Below, piece by piece: positions 1 through 11,438 of a stretch of DNA of 64,000 bases. The stretch is taken from the NCBI RefSeq assembly GCF_030247185.1, contig NC_080572.1:98629198-98693197 (forward strand). The letters run 5' to 3'. Every line of letters starts with the position of its first letter. The first letter of the stretch is position 1. The translations under genes and the position numbers were made by a program. Below the pieces are notes generated by a model. The model was not told the origin of the DNA, searched no databases, and was given only the letters and a program-made list of their open reading frames with translations. The stretch comes from Malaya genurostris. Its lineage: Eukaryota > Arthropoda > Insecta > Diptera > Culicidae.

Positions 1-1054
1 TGTACCTTCGTTGGTCTGACCGTATCCACGATAGAACCGTTTGCGAATCTGTCCAAAAGAACTGCTTTCCTATTTTTAGATTGTGATTTTCTTGTACTGT
101 TCGAGCAAGACGAGCACCTAAGACTGCTCCTTGAAGCTCCAATCGCGGGATCGATAACGGTTTCAGTGGTGCCACTTTGGCACGACTCATTACCAGAGGA
201 CAAACAACTTTACCGTTTATAATTGCGCGAAAATAAGCCACGCATCCGTAAGCAAGCTCACTAGCGTCCGTGAATATATGGAGCTGTAAGTCTTCAATCT
301 CATGAGACTTAGCATTACCAAAATAGCATCGTGGAACTTTGAACCGTTCAACATCTAATAGTAAGTTTGACCATTCTACCCATTTACAAAATTGCACATC
401 ATCGATTTTGTCGTCCCACTCGCAGCCCGATCTCCAGATATCCTGTAACAATATTTTACCTAGCACGGTAAATGGTGACAATAGACCCAACGGGTCGAAA
501 AGAGACATGACGCAACTTAGAACCATTCTCTTTGTGGGTCGGTCGTTATTCTGAAGAATTGCGCCAAATCCATGGTTAGTAGTGAATGTGAACACGTCTG
601 CGTTGGGTTCCCAAATTATTCCCAAAACTCTCTCATACTCTGTGACTTTATCCCGATTAAAATGTACTGTAGAATTTTCGTTTACTTCTCCTAGCTCGCT
701 CAAGAATGTTTTTGAGTTTGAAACCCAGTTTCTAATTCGGAAACCTCCTTGAGAGAGAATGTATTTAACTTCCTTTGCGCGTTGGATCGCTTCCTCTGGT
801 GTATCCATACTATCGTAATAGTCGTCAACATAGTGACGGTCGACAATAGCAGCGACTGCACCCGGGTATTTATCTGCAAATTGCCTAGCATTTAGATTTT
901 TTACAAATTGAGCCGAGCACGGCGAGCAAGTCGATCCGAACGTCAAAACATCCATGACGTACACCGACGGTTCTGCATAAGCACTCATGCGAAACAGGAA
1001 GCGTTGTGCCGATTTATCCTCCGATCTAACTCGAATTTGATGGTACATTTCTTC
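1..1054 (-). pseudogene. BEL/Pao RT palm and RNase H portion (partial)
   Basis: This is the continuation of the same pol downstream of the insertion. Translation on the minus strand shows the RT palm with the YVDD box (plus-strand position about 815-840), a thumb/connection region, and at the extreme left an RNase H-like segment with the TDSQTV motif. The frame is open over this stretch and runs out of the window. No separate start codon is expected, because this is the interior of a polyprotein. Confidence 0.85.
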
Positions 1055-1056
1055 TA

Positions 1057-2156
1057 CACACTTAAATTTTTTAGCTGAGTCTCGGCAAAAAAATGCCGAG
1101 ATTCGCACAGCCGAGTAATCAGCAATCATCTCGGCAAAAATAAAATTACTGAGCGTCTCGGCATCCTAAAATTTGACAAACGTCAAATATTGCCGAAATC
1201 GTCAGCATAAGATTTACTGTTTGCTCAGTGAAACGTTCACTGAATATTCGGCAATCCAATAAAACGAAAAAATGAAAAAAATAAATTACCGAATCATCAG
1301 TAATTAAAAATCTAGTCAATTAATTTTGTTTGTATTTTCTCAACATTATAAACACGCCATTCAGGATAAAAAATTCATTTTATTACAACTTAAAGGAGGC
1401 TTACAAATTTGTTGCCAGTAGTGCTTAAAGCCTACCTGAAAACATGTAGCATAAATAAAAAGCGGCGTTTCCAGATGCGGCCACCTCGAGTCGAGCTGGA
1501 AATATGAAAATAAAAATATATATTGATTTTTGGCTTACAAAAATGTTCAATATTTAATGATGCATATACGGTATTGTTCAAAAAATAAACTTACTTTGAT
1601 CTATTGAATTATTCCATGCATTGGGTTATTTTTTCGCATACCCTTCAAAGTTTTGTCTCGAGAACGCTTTGAGCCCCGTGTTGGGTGTTTTTCCCTTATA
1701 ATCGCGAGTGCTCTGATAAAGTCGCTTTTTATAAAGCGAAACATGTCACTATATTTATTCAATATTTTTACTTGCAAGTGGTTCTACGCTTCTTCGAAGA
1801 TTATCCATTTTTTCACTCGAGAATTTTCTTAGAAAATAATCGCACAATGCGAAGCGAAAATGTAACGCGGCAATAAATGACAGCTGTCGTGCTGAATCTC
1901 GGAAACAGCTAGCGCATATTCCGAAATCTCGGCAAACGTCTCTGCTGATGTCGGCATATCTGTTGTTTACTGATAAATTCAGCAAGCAATTATGCCAAAT
2001 TTCAGCAAAGTGAAGCATTTTACCGAAATATCAGTGAATGCATTTAACGAAGCTCAGAAACATGCGTATTGATTACTGAGCAATCAGCAAATTTACGTGT
2101 TGCTGATCAGTTTCGGCATTTTATTATGCCGAGCTCAAGAAATGGTTTTAAGTGTG
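1057..2156. mobile_element. TA-flanked inverted-repeat element (CTCGGCA family), 1,100 bp
   Basis: The ends are CACACTTAAA (1057) and its inverse TTTAAGTGTG (2156), followed inward on both sides by related CTCGGCA...TGCCGA stretches. TA is duplicated at 1055-1056 and 2157-2158. Removing the element plus one TA brings the two halves of the BEL RT frame back into register, which fixes the boundaries. No transposase frame is visible, so it is a non-autonomous element. A diverged relative lies at 39752-40480. Confidence 0.82.
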
Positions 2157-5003
2157 TATGTCTCCCCCGAATGCGATCGGTTTCTCCCGAAAGCGACAGA
2201 CCTTTCCCGGCTTCCGGGGGTTCAGAACAACGTTTAATGGCAGGTACCATATGTTCGACTGTGGTGTATCAAAAAGTTCTTCGCTGGTGGCTTTGTGGGC
2301 GTAGCCTTTGACTTGGTACTGATTTATTTGCTTATATACATTTTCTTTCAGCATTTGATCATTTTCGAGTTTTCGTTCGAGCGCTTTCATACGTCTAAGG
2401 GCCATTTGGTAGCCATCCGGAAATTGCCGTTCTTCACTACGCCATAGTAGTCCGGTCTCGAAGCGATTACCTACACGCTTTGTCGTTTTTGTCAAGATCA
2501 GTTGCGCTCTTTTATTCTCTTCTGAATCTAGTTCAACGAAAAACGCATAGTTTTGCTCCTCGAGTACGTATTGAGATCGCATCATATCGTGTAGCTCTTG
2601 GTTGCTAGCTGGTCTAGTTAGATGAAAATTGAGAAAGGTCTCGACTCTGGGCTTCTCCCTTTCTGGACCATACACTGTCCAACCTAACACTGAACGAACA
2701 GCAATTGGTTCACCTGGTTTGCCGATACAAGATTCTAACGGTGCAAAAAAATGTAAATTGTCTAAACCTATCAATATGGTAGGTACATTCGACGAGTGCT
2801 CGCTGACGGATAATCCGGTAAGATGGGAGTATCGTTTTGCAACTTCCGTGAACCGTACACTCTGTTTCGGCAGTTCCAGCTTGGCAACAGTTCTTACGTT
2901 TTCTAAAGAAAACTTATGATCCGATTCAATTGCAGACAACATCAATTGTATGCGACGGGAACCATTTTCATGGCGTTTAACATCACCCGTCCACGAGATG
3001 ATCAATGGCTCACATTCTCCTTTTATTTTCAATTCCTTAGCTATTTTTTCATCTACTAGTGTACTAGACGATCCTTCATCCAAGAAAGCTAGTGTTTCAA
3101 ACGATATCTTCCCAGCGTGGAGAACAACTGGAACTATTCGGAAAATCACTGAGGATTGAACATTGTGGGCGTTACATCCTATTTCCATTAGCTGAACGGA
3201 TTCTTCGCGTCTATGCAGAAGGGGATGATGATTTCCTTTGCAGTTTTGAACTGTACACTTCAAACTGAATTTGCACTTACTTTTTCCGTGACTGTTTAAG
3301 CAGAGACAGCAAAGTTTCAGTTTTTCTACTACATTCAGTCGATCACTTAAGCTCATTCTCTTGAAGTCATCGCAAAATCTAACTTTGTGCTCGCTACTTT
3401 TACAGACCCAGCATGTTCGGCTCATATTCATACTATGAGACTCGTTTCCAGGTTTGTACGTAGGGCTATTATGAAGATGAACAAATTCATTTCTCCTAGG
3501 TTTTTCTTTACTTCTGCCGACTGGTTCATTAAGAGGTAAAAACTCAGAAATTTCAGAGACATCTGACACTATATCAGTCATAAAATCAGTAAATATCCGA
3601 AGTGGAGTATCGATTTTACCACGCTTGAACCTAACCCACTCTAGTTTATAACTAGGTGGCAGTTTCTCGACCAGTTCCTGTACTAACATGGGATTACTCA
3701 GATGATCATTAAGATGAGCAGCCTCCAAATGATCACACAATTGCTTTACCGTGATTCCAAAACGGATGAACGACTCTAAGCGGTCGCCTCTCGGAGCTTG
3801 AGCTTGACGAACCTTGCTTAGTAACGTTTTCAACAGTTTTTCTGGTTTACCGAATAGATTACGAAGATCACGAATAACGTCCGGAACCGAGTCCGGAAGA
3901 ACAAGTCTGCTTCTGACAGCTTCTAGAGCGTCTCCTTGTAGGCAGTCCTGCAAGCGTTTTAAATTATCTAAGTTTGAAAACCCACAAGCTTCAGTTGTGT
4001 ATTCAAAGCTACTTATAAAGAGGGGCCATATCTCTGGCTCGCCTCGAAACGTTGGAAGATGTTTAGAAGCCACTTGACGAGCTGCTAATTGTTCATGCGT
4101 TAATCTAATCGTTCGGTGTATGGGCGTTTGTCGAACACTATGCTTTGAACGAACCGTCTTAAGTGAAACATTGTCTTCCCATTCATTCTGAAAGTCTCCA
4201 TCTGATATACTTTCAACGAAGTCATCGTTCACGTTACTAGATTGCTGCGTAGTTGACTTGCTTGAGCCGGGTTGTCCTCCCTGTAGAGAACCTTTGCTAT
4301 TACCACCCGGAAGCGGTTTGTTATTCATTTTATTCTGATCTAACCATTGTTTAATTCGCTCGTTGAGAATATCTGGTTCTGTTGAACCATTTTCAGCAGT
4401 ACCTTCTTCCGACAGCCTTTTAATATTCAATAAACTAATTCTCATCTTTTGACGGATCATTTCGCGTTTTCCCGCGAATTCCTTTTCTGCAGCCAGTTGC
4501 CGTTCCAGCAGTTCTTCTTCTTGCTTTAACTGAAGCTCTTGCATTTCTCTCTCCTGCTTGAGTTCACGTTCTCGCATTTCCTTTTCTAGCAGTAATTGTT
4601 TTTTCTTCCAGGATCTCTCCATCTCTAAACGTTTTTCGCGAAGTTTTAATTCCTTTACAAATGCCATTTGTTTTGCCACTTGCTCTTCTTCTAAATGCTG
4701 GGTAATGAGATTGGCATTTACACCATCGCTACGAACCGAATCCCCTTCACTTTTTATGGTATTTTTTTTACTTGTTTTCCTTCCAGGTTTAGGAACACGC
4801 AGCTGATTCTGTGCAGCCTTAGAGCATTTTGGACAATGCCAATCTATATGCTTTATTTCCTCAGTTACCCCCGCACAACTGAAATGGGACCATAATTTGC
4901 ACTGCTTACATTCTACCATGTGGTAGTCATCTTCCTCTGGACCTCCACAGATAATACAGATAGCCGGAGGTTCGCACTCGTCTTTCGAGGACATAGAAGC
5001 CAT
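2157..5003 (-). pseudogene. BEL/Pao gag-protease-RT (N-terminal part of the polyprotein)
   Basis: This is an open frame from the first ATG at 5003, about 950 codons, to the insertion at 2157. An N-terminal PHD-type zinc finger (CIICGG...CKQCKLWSHFSC...WHCPKC) occupies about residues 15-70. It is followed by a Lys/Glu-rich coiled coil (about 110-200) and a gag domain of the DUF1759 type (LPTFRGEPEIWPLF, about 315-460). Two CCHC-like knuckles follow (CWVCKSSEHKVRFC and CCLCLNSHGKSKC). An aspartic-protease-like region has FLDEGSSSTLV, where DEG/DSG is the active-site type motif. RT starts with LNPRKPGKV, then jumps directly to a segment that in this family normally lies some 25-30 residues further on, so a small in-frame deletion is likely (inference from family knowledge). 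The frame then ends in the inserted element. Confidence 0.88.
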
Positions 5004-5219
5004 CCTTTGAGGTCCGAAGCCAAAAATCCTTTGATTTTGTTCGGTATATATCCAGTAAACACCTCTTTGTATCAACTTCCAGTAGATCAAAGCTACAATT
5101 TTATTTATTCTTAGAACAGTTTTTGATTACTAAATTCATACATACGATTTTGTGTTCCTGTTAATTTTCCTCCTGCAGATATCTTCCCTATAACCGAACC
5201 TCTTTCAATCAAATTCCTA

Positions 5220-5241
5220 CCGGTCGATCCGTACGGCGCCA
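5220..5241 (-). promoter_or_regulatory. Predicted tRNA primer-binding site of the BEL element
   Basis: Two bases after the LTR's CA end, the minus strand reads TGGCGCCGTACGGATCGACC. It begins with TGG, complementary to the CCA tail of a tRNA, as in LTR-element primer sites. The tRNA species was not identified. Confidence 0.5.
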
Positions 5242-5243
5242 AA

Positions 5244-5693
5244 TGGATCCGCTAACCTCAACACACGTAGCTTTCTAAATACGATTGGTTTAGGTTAAGT
5301 TTAAAGTTCGATAATAATTCATTTTTAATACCTGGTAAGATAGGTTTATTTAATTTCAATTTCACCCACTAATTTTCATCTATTCTTCACTACCTTATTT
5401 CTTTGCTTATAGCGTACCTTCTTTGCTATCAACGTGATCTTTTTACTCCATCAAATTTTTACTTTTTTATATCCTGTCACTGACGTTTCTATCTCTTCTA
5501 TTTTACTTCCGTCTATTCTGCTGTCAAATTTGCTTATACTGCTACTTGGAGTCGGCCGTGATGCCAGAGCAAACTTCGATGTCTCTTCTTACACCGGGAA
5601 TCGGATGATGTTCGTCGTTTTCATCAATCGCTTGATGTTGTTCCTACAGCGACCGATAACGAATAATAAAAATTATACAGGACTTGTCTAACA
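5244..5693 (-). repeat. 5' LTR of the BEL/Pao element
   Basis: On the minus strand the segment begins TGTTAGACAAG at 5693 and ends GATCCA at 5244, giving the TG...CA ends expected of an LTR, about 450 bp. It ends 2 bp upstream of a TGG-beginning primer-binding site. Boundaries are inferred from these signals only, because the partner LTR is not in the window. Confidence 0.6.
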
Positions 5694-7241
5694 CTCAATA
5701 TAAAATAATAGAGAACATTTTTATCATTCCGGAACGTCAACCTTACAAAACATTCGTAAGAGTGAGGTGAACAGTCCAGTAGATGACAGTAACGGACCAA
5801 AATAGAGCGACACTTTCGAATTTCAGCTGCTCTTACAACCGATTTTCTCGGAACTTTTTTACTCCGCGGAAGTTTTCAATGTTCTGGTCGATTCTAGTAA
5901 GCTTGTAAACGTTATAAAAAACGCTAGTAAGTTTGCTATAATTCTTCGACAATCGAAAAAAGTTTCATCAAACCCAAATTTCTTTCAATCCTTTCTTGAT
6001 CAAAATCCGGTGATCATTTCAAGCGATCAGGCAATCATTTACATTAGTTTTTGTCGATATCTAAAGTATCATAATTGCAATTAAATGAGATGATTCCAAA
6101 TTTCAGGATAATTTAGAAAAATGTAATAAAGTTACAATTTATTTACTCTGCCGACGTATCTACCAATATCGATCTGGGATGTCATTATGCATCTCAAATC
6201 AAGTTTCTCGAAACGATTATATCTGAAGTCGATTTGACTAAACTGTGATATTACGTTTCGATTTCGACCACGTAATCGAGATCCCAAGATTATTTTATAC
6301 TAAATATCGACTGGCGCGGTTCGAAATGTCAAATAGAAATAAACAACGATTGCACTGTTAATCGCCACAAAATGAAACGTTTTGAATTATTGTGCGGTTG
6401 TAAGATGCCGCAGATTCATTTCCAATACAGATGACGCAGATTCATTTCCAATACATTTGAAAAAGTAAAGAATTTTTGAAGTTCCTGCTTGCTCTTAATC
6501 CATAAATAAATAATCCATAGTTTTGATCAAAGACTTTCAAAATCTTCAGCTTTCATTGTAGTATATGAATAATGGAATCATCTATATAGGGGACGATGTT
6601 CGGTTGCGGCACCCCACCGTTACTTTTGACAGAAAGCAGATAGCGTCATGTACTTTTTGCTGCGTTCAAAACAAATTTTAATTGCGCGAAAATCAACACA
6701 ACAGTCTTTCTGACTTGAACCGAGGCCCGGATGGTTCATTAGTAATCTGGAGTAAGTTATTCAGTTGGGTTGTGTAATTATAGTCACCGAACAATGCATT
6801 CCCTCGAAATCCATGTTGGAATATTGCTCTCTACTCGTCTGAAATAAACCAAATTGGATCAAGTAAACTGTACCGTATTGTAAGTAAACTATGAATATTC
6901 TGCTCAGTCGTCATTCTTCTACTAAGTAGTAGCTTCATTAATACAAACAAATATTGCTATCAACAACGTATAAATCACCATGGTATAATTTCTAACTCGA
7001 TAAAAACCCAGCAAAAGACGATCCATCCAAAAAAATCCGTTACTATGCGCAGTGAAGATATACCACCGAAGAAGACGATTCATCCTTTTGGTTTTAAAGT
7101 GAAGTTTTTGAGTGTCGTCCCTCTCGGGAAAAACTACAAGGATCAGCCCCATGGGGTTGCTCGAGCCATTGATGTGAAACAAGGCAATTTCTAAAAAATT
7201 TCTACAATCAAACAGTTCAATCAATCGTCACACTTTTGAAT
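5694..7241. other. Non-coding stretch, no gene recognised
   Basis: This is AT-rich DNA upstream of the BEL LTR. A 24-bp unit (GATGMCGCAGATTCATTTCC...) is repeated twice in tandem at about 6405-6452. A 100-codon minus-strand frame at 6922-7224 shows no domain and no composition bias suggesting a gene. Confidence 0.5.
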
Positions 7242-7625
7242 CCGCAATTGCACGAGAGTCTGCTTAGATTGATCTTGATTAGGAACCAACACCGAACATT
7301 GTTTGTTTTATAGCCGACGAAATTACACCAATATCCCAAATGCATGCAATTATATTTTCGTACATACTTGCGATACGATTTTGATATTTAAGCTTCTCTT
7401 CGCCAAGCTTGTGTTCAAGTTTTGTATGCAAGCAGTTATTTTTATAGCATTAAGTTTCTCTACCATTTTGCGATTTCGCAATTGCACGAGGTCTGCTTAG
7501 ATTGAACCGAACATTGCTTATTTTATAACCGACGAAATTACAGCAATATCCCAAGCTTGTGTTCAAGTTTTGTATGCAAACAGTTATTTTTATAGCATTA
7601 AGTTTCTTTGCCATTTTGCGATTTC
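7242..7625 (+). repeat. Imperfect tandem duplication
   Basis: The block starting CGCAATTGCACGAG at 7243 and ending ...CATTTTGCGATTTCG near 7478 recurs at 7475-7628. The second copy lacks about 75 bp from its middle. Shared stretches include GCCGACGAAATTACA and AGCTTGTGTTCAAGTTTTGT. Both copies are non-coding. Confidence 0.8.
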
Positions 7626-8203
7626 GGTTGAAGCGATAAACCTTTTCTCATTATCAATCGAGTTCATCTTATATAAATTAGAAATTAATCTTAAGCACTC
7701 AAAATTTACCCTGGGTAGTTGTCAATTCCTCAGACGAAACGATATTGTACATGCAATTTGATCCGAGCTTGCATGACACAAGATCAGAGCATACCAATTT
7801 AAGCTTCCAATCGTTTTATGGCACTTTTTGTATTGCTGTAAAGCAACAACCTACCTCTAGCATGCTACGCGTAGGACTAAAACGTTAGCTATAGTTTCGC
7901 TTCTATTTATATCTTCGCGTGCTTTTACATCGATTGACTAATCAGAGCGATGCTTTCTCTTTGATATATCGCTTACTCCTTCAAAACCGTCGTCTATGGC
8001 AGGGAAATCCGATATGCCGGAGATTTTAGCAGACAAAATAGGACACTGCTCGCTACTAATCAAAATTTTAATCATTTATAATTGAAAATACGTGGGTTGA
8101 TACATTCGAATCTTAGAAATATTTCCAATCAAATAATGAAATAATATTAATAATTGATACAAAATATACTGAGCTGTAAGTGTTTAGAACCTGACCACAT
8201 TTC

Positions 8204-9775
8204 GGGTGTACGTTATTTGGCCGAATTTTGTTTGGCATAACTTTGTTTGGCATAAATTTGTTTGGCATAACTTTTGTTTGGCATAAATCTATTTGGCATA
8301 ATGTCGTTTGGCATAAAATAAAAAATATATACTGTTTCATTTGGCATAATTGTTGTTTGGCATAATTTTCATTTGACATAATTTCAATTGTGCATATTTT
8401 CTTTTGATTCGTTTTATTCTGGAAGTAATTTAAAGGGTTGAAATACATAACGGCCTGAAACACGTGGATTATAGGTTTTCCGATTAGTGTTCCGATTAGT
8501 GATTGGACGACTCGGACTGCGTTACCTCGGCGGCTTGGCGCCGCTGAGGTTGCCTTGTCCTCGTTGTGGTCTAAAACTAGAAAATAAATTCAAAAGGCGG
8601 CTTCGCCACAGACTAACAGACAGGACACTCAAATTAGATTCTTCAATCATTTTAACGGTCATTTCGAATTTTCCTTTATTTGGGACAGTACTCACATGTG
8701 TCATGATGGCGCCACGTTACCCTATCAAAAACATCCTATCTGTCATCTAGACTGTGTTTATTTTTTTCATTTATCAACAGAGTTGCCATTTATACAGAAT
8801 TACCTGTAATGTATTGATTTGTATACGTCCATGCGAATTTCATGCAGGATACATATTGCCAAAACTATATACATAATTGTGCCTACTTCTCATCCTCCAA
8901 CGCAATACAAAATCGAACCCGTTTTGTTACAATATTTACTTGCTTCTTGTCTGCCGCCCCTTAATTTCGGGTGAAAATTACCAACACAATAAAAAATAAT
9001 CTAGATGAGCAACGTTGAGAAAAATAAATGGTTACCTTCTAACATCGCGAAAAAGTTAAATATATTATCAACGTAATCCAATAATTTATTATGACGATTC
9101 TTTTTCAAATATTTTGATGAAATCAGGCATCCCTGCAAGCAGCTGATCGGTGTTGACAAACGAGGGGAAACCAACTAGTAAAAAAACATTTACGTAACAC
9201 AAGGGGTGTACAGATAGTAAATAGTTCGCGCAGTACAATATAGGTGGAACTAGTGCATCACGAAAAATTAGTTTTATAAGAATTTACTCATACTGTCATG
9301 TCTGTTAGTCTGTGGCTTCGCCGCCTTGCGGTTTTTTAATGCGAGGCCAAGGGATAGCTCCTAGCTTTGAATTGACCGGGCAAACGAGTTGATTACAGGT
9401 TTGTGTGCGGAGGCCGCCGCTTCCGACGGCGGGTCGGCGGCCGACTCAGCCGGTGTCGCCTCGGTGGCTGAGTGCCACCGAGCCTCCTTGGTTTCGTTTA
9501 TGTGGCTGCGCCACATTGATAGACACATAACAAAGATATTCACTTTAAAATCGAGAGTAAGAATCGAGCACTAATCGGAAATAGTTCCAGAATAAATATA
9601 ATATCTAAAGAAAATATGCACAATTGAAATTATGTCAAATGAAACAGTATGTCTTTTTATTTTATGTCAAAAGACATTATGCCAAACAAATTTATGCCAA
9701 TCAAAAGTTATGCCAGTCAAATTTATGCCAAACAAATTTATGCCAAATAAAATTCGGCCAGATAACGTACTCCCC
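8204..9775. mobile_element. Inverted-repeat DNA element with TTTGGCATAA arrays, 1,572 bp
   Basis: The ends GGGTGTACGTTATTTGGCCG (8204) and, inverted, GGGGAGTACGTTATCTGGCC (9775) are flanked by an exact 8-bp duplication CACATTTC at 8196-8203 and 9776-9783. Each arm carries a degenerate array of about 10-12-bp TTTGGCATAA units (8221-8395; inverted at 9625-9750). Further in, the arms share GCCACAGACTAACAGACA (about 8605 and 9320). No transposase frame is seen. An 8-bp duplication fits hAT, P or Merlin-type transposition, but the termini do not settle the superfamily. Confidence 0.8.
9412..9482 (+). repeat. GC-rich hairpin-forming segment
   Basis: Inside the element at 8204-9775, GCCGCCG pairs with CGGCGGC (about 9412-9442), and CTCGGTGGC pairs perfectly with GCCACCGAG (about 9460-9482). 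The GC content is far above the surrounding AT-rich sequence. Its function is unknown. Confidence 0.6.
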
Positions 9776-9783
9776 CACATTTC

Positions 9784-10458
9784 TACGAGTATTTTTCCGC
9801 GAGTTTCTGATTTTCACCCCTGTATAGAAAATAAAGATGTGTTCCACATCAAAAACTTCAGGAATTCTCCAGTAAAGCTAGTTCAACGAGGCTCCAACTC
9901 CTCATATTAAAAATGGCTCAACAATGGACCTCTGTCCAACGACAATGTGTTGAACGAAAAAAATGGCATTCGTTTCAACGGTCTGTTTCAAAATCGCAAA
10001 CAAAGGTTCCGTGTTGGCCTCCCGACGTTCGATTGATTGGACGTTCATTGATCCAATGATCCAACGTATTGGACCAATGAAGGACCACTGTTGAACGTTT
10101 TTTTTTTTTTCTAAGAGGGTGGTTTCAGTGCAACCTTAGCTGCATCGGTGTAGTGCAATTTAAAAACGATTCAACATAACTCAAAATTTAGTAACACCAC
10201 TCAAATTCACAAAAAGTGCACGTACTCTAAACTTGAGTTACCACCTATCTACTCATTTTTGAGTTAAGCTTCCTTTGAAAATTTGAGTATTTTCTACACA
10301 AAATATGGAAAAAATATTTTTTTCAAAAATTGAGTGAGTTTAACTCAAAACTCAAAATAAAGATATTCTAATTCGTAAATGTTTATATACAACGTCATTC
10401 TTCATACTTATTAATGGAAAGCCCATATAAGAATACAGCCAGTGACATAAAGCTGGAT
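9784..10458. other. Non-coding stretch with a possible small MITE
   Basis: About 9919-10094 has weak inverted ends (CAACAATGGACCTCTGTCC and, inverted, CAACAGTGGTCCTTCATTGG) suggesting a short MITE. No clear target duplication was found. The rest is AT-rich with runs of CTCAA-type words and holds no gene. Confidence 0.35.
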
Positions 10459-10875
10459 CAGAGTTATCATATACACAGATTTCTCTGTGAAACAACGGAT
10501 GCCACACAGATTCTGTGTCACAGAACACAGAGTTTATTAAAATTTACAGATTTCTGCAGATTTTTATGAGTATGCAGTGGTATTTTGGCCACTTCATATA
10601 ATTTGGCCTACCTAACAAACTTTATGGATTTAATCGATGTTAAGTATCCCATGTTGCATCAATTTGAAGCTGATCACATTAACCCCACACATAGCGGAAG
10701 GGGTTTTCAATGATATCACAACATTTGGTGGATATTTTTACAAAGTGGGTCACAATAAAATCAATCATAAAGTGGGACTTTCAAAATGTTTTTCACAGAT
10801 GTTCACAGATTATGATCGAAAATATGCAACACAGATTTTTCAAGTTGAAACACAGATTTTAAAATGGCAACTCTG
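10459..10875. mobile_element. hAT-like non-autonomous element, 417 bp
   Basis: The left end CAGAGTTATCATATACACAG and the inverted right end CAGAGTTGCCATTTTAAAAT match in the first 7 bases and are rich in CAGATTT/CTGTG words. The interior (10571-10735) is also present, diverged, at 52464-52600. No target duplication was recognisable, so the boundaries are less secure than for the neighbour at 10958-11276. Confidence 0.5.
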
Positions 10876-10957
10876 ATATTGAAAGTCGTATAAATCAATT
10901 TTCCTAAATCTGGCATTTTTTTAATTAACGTACATACCTGTCACTCGATGTTGTGAT

Positions 10958-11276
10958 CAGAGATGCCAGATATTTTCATAGGAAATCTGCATTACTCTCT
11001 ATAAAAAATCTGTATTTATCTGTATTCACTAATAAAATTAAATTTCAACAATAAAATGATGTTAAAAGATGTTTAATTATGGCTGTAAAATGGTAGATTC
11101 AATGAGACCAAGACTTTGATTCTGGTCACTGCAATCAAATACTAATAGATTGCTCATACGAAAAAGTTTTTATGTTGCTTTTTAGGAGATTCGTATTAAA
11201 TTTAGGAAATCTGTATTCTGTATGCGTATGTAAAAATCTGATTAATACAGATAAATCTGTATAAATGGCATCTCTG
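10958..11276. mobile_element. hAT-type MITE, 319 bp, with perfect 8-bp TSD
   Basis: The terminal inverted repeat is CAGAGATGCCA at both ends. The flanking GTTGTGAT is duplicated exactly at 10950-10957 and 11277-11284. CAG-starting termini and 8-bp duplications are characteristic of the hAT superfamily. The element is non-coding. It sits about 160 bp upstream of the DcpS start codon. A second member of the family is at 59829-60196. Confidence 0.9.
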
Positions 11277-11438
11277 GTTGTGATTTATGCCAAAACGTGG
11301 GACGCGCTTTTTCTCATGCGTCTTTTGTGCTTTAGTTTGTGCGTGTTGCTCTTAATATTAGTCGAATATCTATAGGTTTCCTAATAGTTTGTAAATCAAG
11401 CCACAATATTGTTTACCACACCAGAATTTTGTTTGAAC

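Larger units (their letters stand above)
1..5693 (-). mobile_element. BEL/Pao LTR retrotransposon, 5' LTR to RNase H region, left end cut by window
   Basis: The element reads right to left: LTR (5244-5693), primer-binding site, gag/protease/start of RT (5003-2159), then RT palm and RNase H-like coding (1054-1). The pol part is split by a separate 1,100-bp element at 1057-2156. The RT catalytic motif YVDD is readable near 815-840. At the left window edge an RNase H-type stretch contains the residues WTDSQTVLSWIRSD. The 3' LTR lies outside the window. Family assignment rests on the gag (DUF1759-like), CCHC and DUF1758-type protease order and on RT motifs typical of BEL/Pao. The copy is dead as it stands because the pol frame is interrupted and appears to lack part of the RT N-terminus. 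Confidence 0.9.

Noticed and set aside
2069..2311. Plus-strand frame over the BEL insertion border
   Set aside because: It is a shadow of the gag-pol frame and the inserted element.
6922..7224. 100-codon minus-strand frame
   Set aside because: No recognisable domain, no neighbouring exons, and it lies in repeat-bearing intergenic DNA.
8221..8395. Regularly spaced repeats resembling a CRISPR array
   Set aside because: Units are only about 10-12 bp, contiguous and degenerate, lack unique spacers, and lie inside a eukaryotic inverted-repeat element with an 8-bp target duplication.
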